Source: an uncultured bacterium
GTDB taxonomy: Bacteria > DRYD01
NCBI GenBank assembly: GCA_937139605.1
Contig: CAKZQG010000044.1
Span: 44,215-108,214, forward strand
Direction of reading: 5' to 3'
DNA length: 64,000 bases
Position 1 is the first letter of the stretch. Every line of letters starts with the position of its first letter. The notes under the pieces were generated by a model, which was given only the letters and a program-made list of their open reading frames with translations, searched no databases and was not told the origin of the DNA. A program made the translations under genes and the position numbers. Below are positions 62,249-64,000 of this stretch, piece after piece.

Positions 62249-63088
62249 TTAGATAGACTCATAAAAGAAAACGCTACTTTTAAACCAACTAAAATAGTAG
62301 TCTTTTTTATAAATCAAATTTAAACTTCCAATATTAATTTTTTTTGACAAAACAATAAAATAGAATTTTTTATAATCATAAGTATTTATAATATTTAAAA
62401 TTTTTAGTTTAATAATATTTAATAGAGTTTTAGAGAAGGCTGTAGCAGGTAAATAAATTATAAAACACTTCATATCCTCTAAATTAAACTCTTTTAAGTA
62501 ATCTTTAAAATTATCTAAAAAATATACAACATCTTGTTTAATAAAAAACACTTTGTTTAATTTTAAAATTTTTTTAATCAGGTTTGCTTTATTTATAAAA
62601 GTATCAATATTATCAATTCCAAGGGAAAAAGAATTAAAGAGTAAATTGACAAAGAATACCGGTTTTCCTACCCCACATCCTAAATCTATAAATACTACTT
62701 TTTTATATTCAATATTATCTAAGATTCTTTTTAAATCATTAAAAATGAAAAATATAGTTAAATATGGTGTTTCTCCATATACATAACTCCCAATCCCTTT
62801 ATATATTCCCATATTATCTTCTTCTTGATCATCATAGGTTTTAAGTTTATATTTTTTTATTTCTAATAAGCTAACAAATCTTGGAGGCATAAATAAATAA
62901 AAATAAAATATCATAAACTTTAACATAATAAAAGCTAAATAAACTTTAACTTTGTAAAAAAAATTTTCTTTTAATTTAAAAAAACAATAAAAAAATAAAA
63001 TAAAGAAATCGATTAAAGAATAAAAAAAATTAAAGATATAATAAAAAATTCCTAAAATAAAGAGTTGGAAAAATTTAAGGATTAACAT
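62249..63088 (-). CDS. Membrane-anchored class I SAM methyltransferase
   Basis: The 279-residue protein has a hydrophobic N-terminal third (about residues 3-70, several membrane segments rich in Phe and Ile) and a soluble Rossmann domain with SAM motif I VVFIDLGCGVGKPVFFVNLLF near residues 130-150, motif II-like SLGIDNIDTFINKA and VFFIKQDVVYFL, and motif IV-like CFIIYLPATAF. The GVGKPVF context resembles DOT1-like and small-molecule methyltransferases. The substrate is unknown; the membrane anchor suggests a lipid or envelope substrate. It lies 40 bp upstream of the autotransporter gene. Confidence 0.78.
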   Translation of the reverse strand: MLILKFFQLFILGIFYYIFNFFYSLIDFFILFFYCFFKLKENFFYKVKVYLAFIMLKFMIFYFYLFMPPRFVSLLEIKKYKLKTYDDQEEDNMGIYKGIGSYVYGETPYLTIFFIFNDLKRILDNIEYKKVVFIDLGCGVGKPVFFVNLLFNSFSLGIDNIDTFINKANLIKKILKLNKVFFIKQDVVYFLDNFKDYLKEFNLEDMKCFIIYLPATAFSKTLLNIIKLKILNIINTYDYKKFYFIVLSKKINIGSLNLIYKKDYYFSWFKSSVFFYESI

Positions 63089-63737
63089 TAGTAATTACCA
63101 AATTTAAATACTACAAAAAATTTTTCTTCTTTAAAATACTTTAATAAAACTCCAAAATATATATCCCTTTTAACCCCACCATTAGAAACTTTTTATTATA
63201 CTCTATCTTTTTATACACAAATCTATATAATCCGCAATAACTTTTAAATTTAGCAGGGTATATCAAATTGAATTTTTTATAGTCTTATATGATTTTATCT
63301 TTTACATATTTTAGTATTTAAACTTTTAGGTTTTTAATCCTTTAAATTCCAATTTATTAAAATAACTCTTGTTTATATTTAGTTACTCAAAAGTTCATCT
63401 TTTTAAAAGTTCATTTTACTTTACTAATGTGATTATTTCTATAATCTGTTATTATTTATATAATCTCTGCTTGACTAATTTAATTTTAAATATGAGTATA
63501 ATTTTAGAATTTAAATAATATGGTTATGTTTTTTTTTATATTTGATTTTTAAGAAGCTTTAGATTTTTATTGTTGGTATTATCTTTAGATTTTTATTGTT
63601 TAGGGTTATTTTTAGGGTAGTAGTTTTTATTTTTAATTTTATTTATTTTATTTTTTAGTTATTTTTATTTTTTACCTATATAATTTTTCTTTAGCTAATA
63701 ATTTTTTTTAGCTAATGATTTTTTAGTTAATAATTTT
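63089..63737. other. 649-bp gene-free region
   Basis: Both strands were read and no gene of reasonable length was found. The sequence is extremely A+T-rich with short imperfect repeats (for example AGATTTTTATTGTT twice near 63562-63600). The left part is the upstream region of the methyltransferase gene and may carry its promoter (63210-63237). The right end carries the tandem A/T repeats next to the stop of the partial gene at 63738. Confidence 0.65.
63210..63237 (-). promoter_or_regulatory. Possible sigma-70 promoter of the methyltransferase gene
   Basis: TTGCGG (63232-63237), 16 bp spacer, TATAAA (63210-63215), about 120 bp before the ATG at 63088. In such A+T-rich sequence chance matches are common. 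Confidence 0.25.
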
Positions 63738-63740
63738 TTA
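63691..63740. repeat. Three degenerate A/T tandem repeats at a stop codon
   Basis: TTAGCTAATAATTTTTT-like units start at 63691, 63708 and 63723, running up to the stop codon (63738-63740) of the partial gene. Spacings are 17 and 15 bp. Confidence 0.6.
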
Positions 63741-64000
63741 CCGGTATATTCCTATTAATTTTAAAATAGGATATCCTTTTACTGTTATGTTTAAATTATT
63801 TTGGCTAACATTTGAGGTGAATAAAGTTATGTATTCTAATTTATATACTGCGCCTATTCCAAATGGTACTTGTACTTCTCTATTTTCTCCACATCTTATC
63901 TTTAGTTCTCCTCCTATTATGTGCTTAAACGTATCTGGTTCTACTATCCCATCTCCGTTTATATCTACTCCTTCTTCCCATTTATTTGTTTCTATTATTA
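63738..64000 (-). CDS. C-terminal part of a gene with an EF-hand-like calcium loop
   Basis: The reading frame is open from the window edge to a TAA at 63738-63740, giving 86 residues of C-terminus (...WEEGVDINGDGIVEPDTFKHI...LKLIGIYR). DINGDGIVEPDTF has the D-x-N-x-D-G-x-x-x-x-D spacing of EF-hand or dockerin-type calcium loops, common in secreted proteins. The rest looks like beta strands (ELKIRCGENREVQVPFGIGA). The start and the family are outside the window. Confidence 0.7.
   Translation of the reverse strand, partial: IIETNKWEEGVDINGDGIVEPDTFKHIIGGELKIRCGENREVQVPFGIGAVYKLEYITLFTSNVSQNNLNITVKGYPILKLIGIYR

Noticed and set aside
63089-63737. Short genes in the left or right part of the gap
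   Set aside because: All frames are broken by frequent stops; remaining pieces are short and lack ribosome-binding sites.

Overview
This window comes from a very A+T-rich, Gram-negative-type bacterium. The envelope genes show this: LpxA, FabZ, GmhA, the LPS-export ATPase LptB, a classical autotransporter and a small secreted barrel-like protein. Metabolism looks fermentative and amino-acid-centred: lysine 5,6-aminomutase alpha subunit, P5C dehydrogenase, agmatinase-type ureohydrolase, fumarase. GH57 branching enzyme and AmmeMemoRadiSam are common in anaerobes and thermophiles. No rRNA or other phylum-defining gene is present, so I do not name the organism. TTG, GTG and AUU starts occur, Shine-Dalgarno use is patchy, and none of the three tRNAs encodes its CCA tail.

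Layout. Almost everything is on the minus strand in tightly packed runs, read from high to low coordinates. (1) 1-7.9 kb: a partial helical protein, rpsO, gatC, tRNA-Leu, a glycosyltransferase, a nitrilase-family hydrolase, an orphan histidine kinase, a pseudopilin, acylphosphatase and a FeoB-like membrane protein without its G domain. (2) 8.2-25.5 kb: a PASTA protein, infC (AUU start), alr, gmhA, kamD, a 1308-residue S55-peptidase/propeller protein, surE, a helical protein, tRNA-Ser, pruA, then a lipid/lipid A group (acyl-ACP-reductase-like protein, lpxA, GnnA-like oxidoreductase, fabZ, truncated ALDH-like protein). (3) 25.5-26.2 kb: a gene-free region with a G+C-rich block of interlaced complementary segments, a terminator-like hairpin and three 18-bp tandem repeats, all ahead of the lipid group. 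(4) 26.2-27.8 kb: the only plus-strand islet, with tRNA-Met(CAT), tandem echoes of its 3' end, a small secreted barrel-like protein and an orphan metal-type ABC ATPase. (5) 27.9-37.2 kb: gmd, glycerate 2-kinase, a subtilase, fumC, speB, a helical protein and GH57 branching enzyme. (6) 37.2-49.4 kb: an M14 peptidase, thrS, an OsmC-like protein, a TPR/two-module/single-TM/PilZ cluster, a SpoU methylase, a GAF-RsbU phosphatase and the AmmeMemoRadiSam radical-SAM protein. (7) 49.4-59.6 kb: plsY, an ABC exporter, lptB, a solute-binding-like protein, an Mrp ATPase, ispG, NfeD, a HerA-like protein lacking a P-loop, and leuB. (8) 59.7-64 kb: an autotransporter, a membrane-anchored methyltransferase and the 3' end of a gene with an EF-hand-like loop.

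Themes. Envelope construction links many genes (lpxA, fabZ, gmhA, lptB, plsY, alr, gmd, the PASTA and M14 proteins, the autotransporter). A second theme is c-di-GMP/phosphatase signalling at 41-48 kb. A third is the sequence texture: small perfect tandem duplications (10, 13, 15, 18, 21, 28, about 40 and 60 bp) recur at stop codons, start codons and once in frame inside a gene. The best candidates for something undescribed are the structured leader at 25.48-25.58 kb, the leader of the FeoB-like gene, and the recurrent ATGTTATGA start context.
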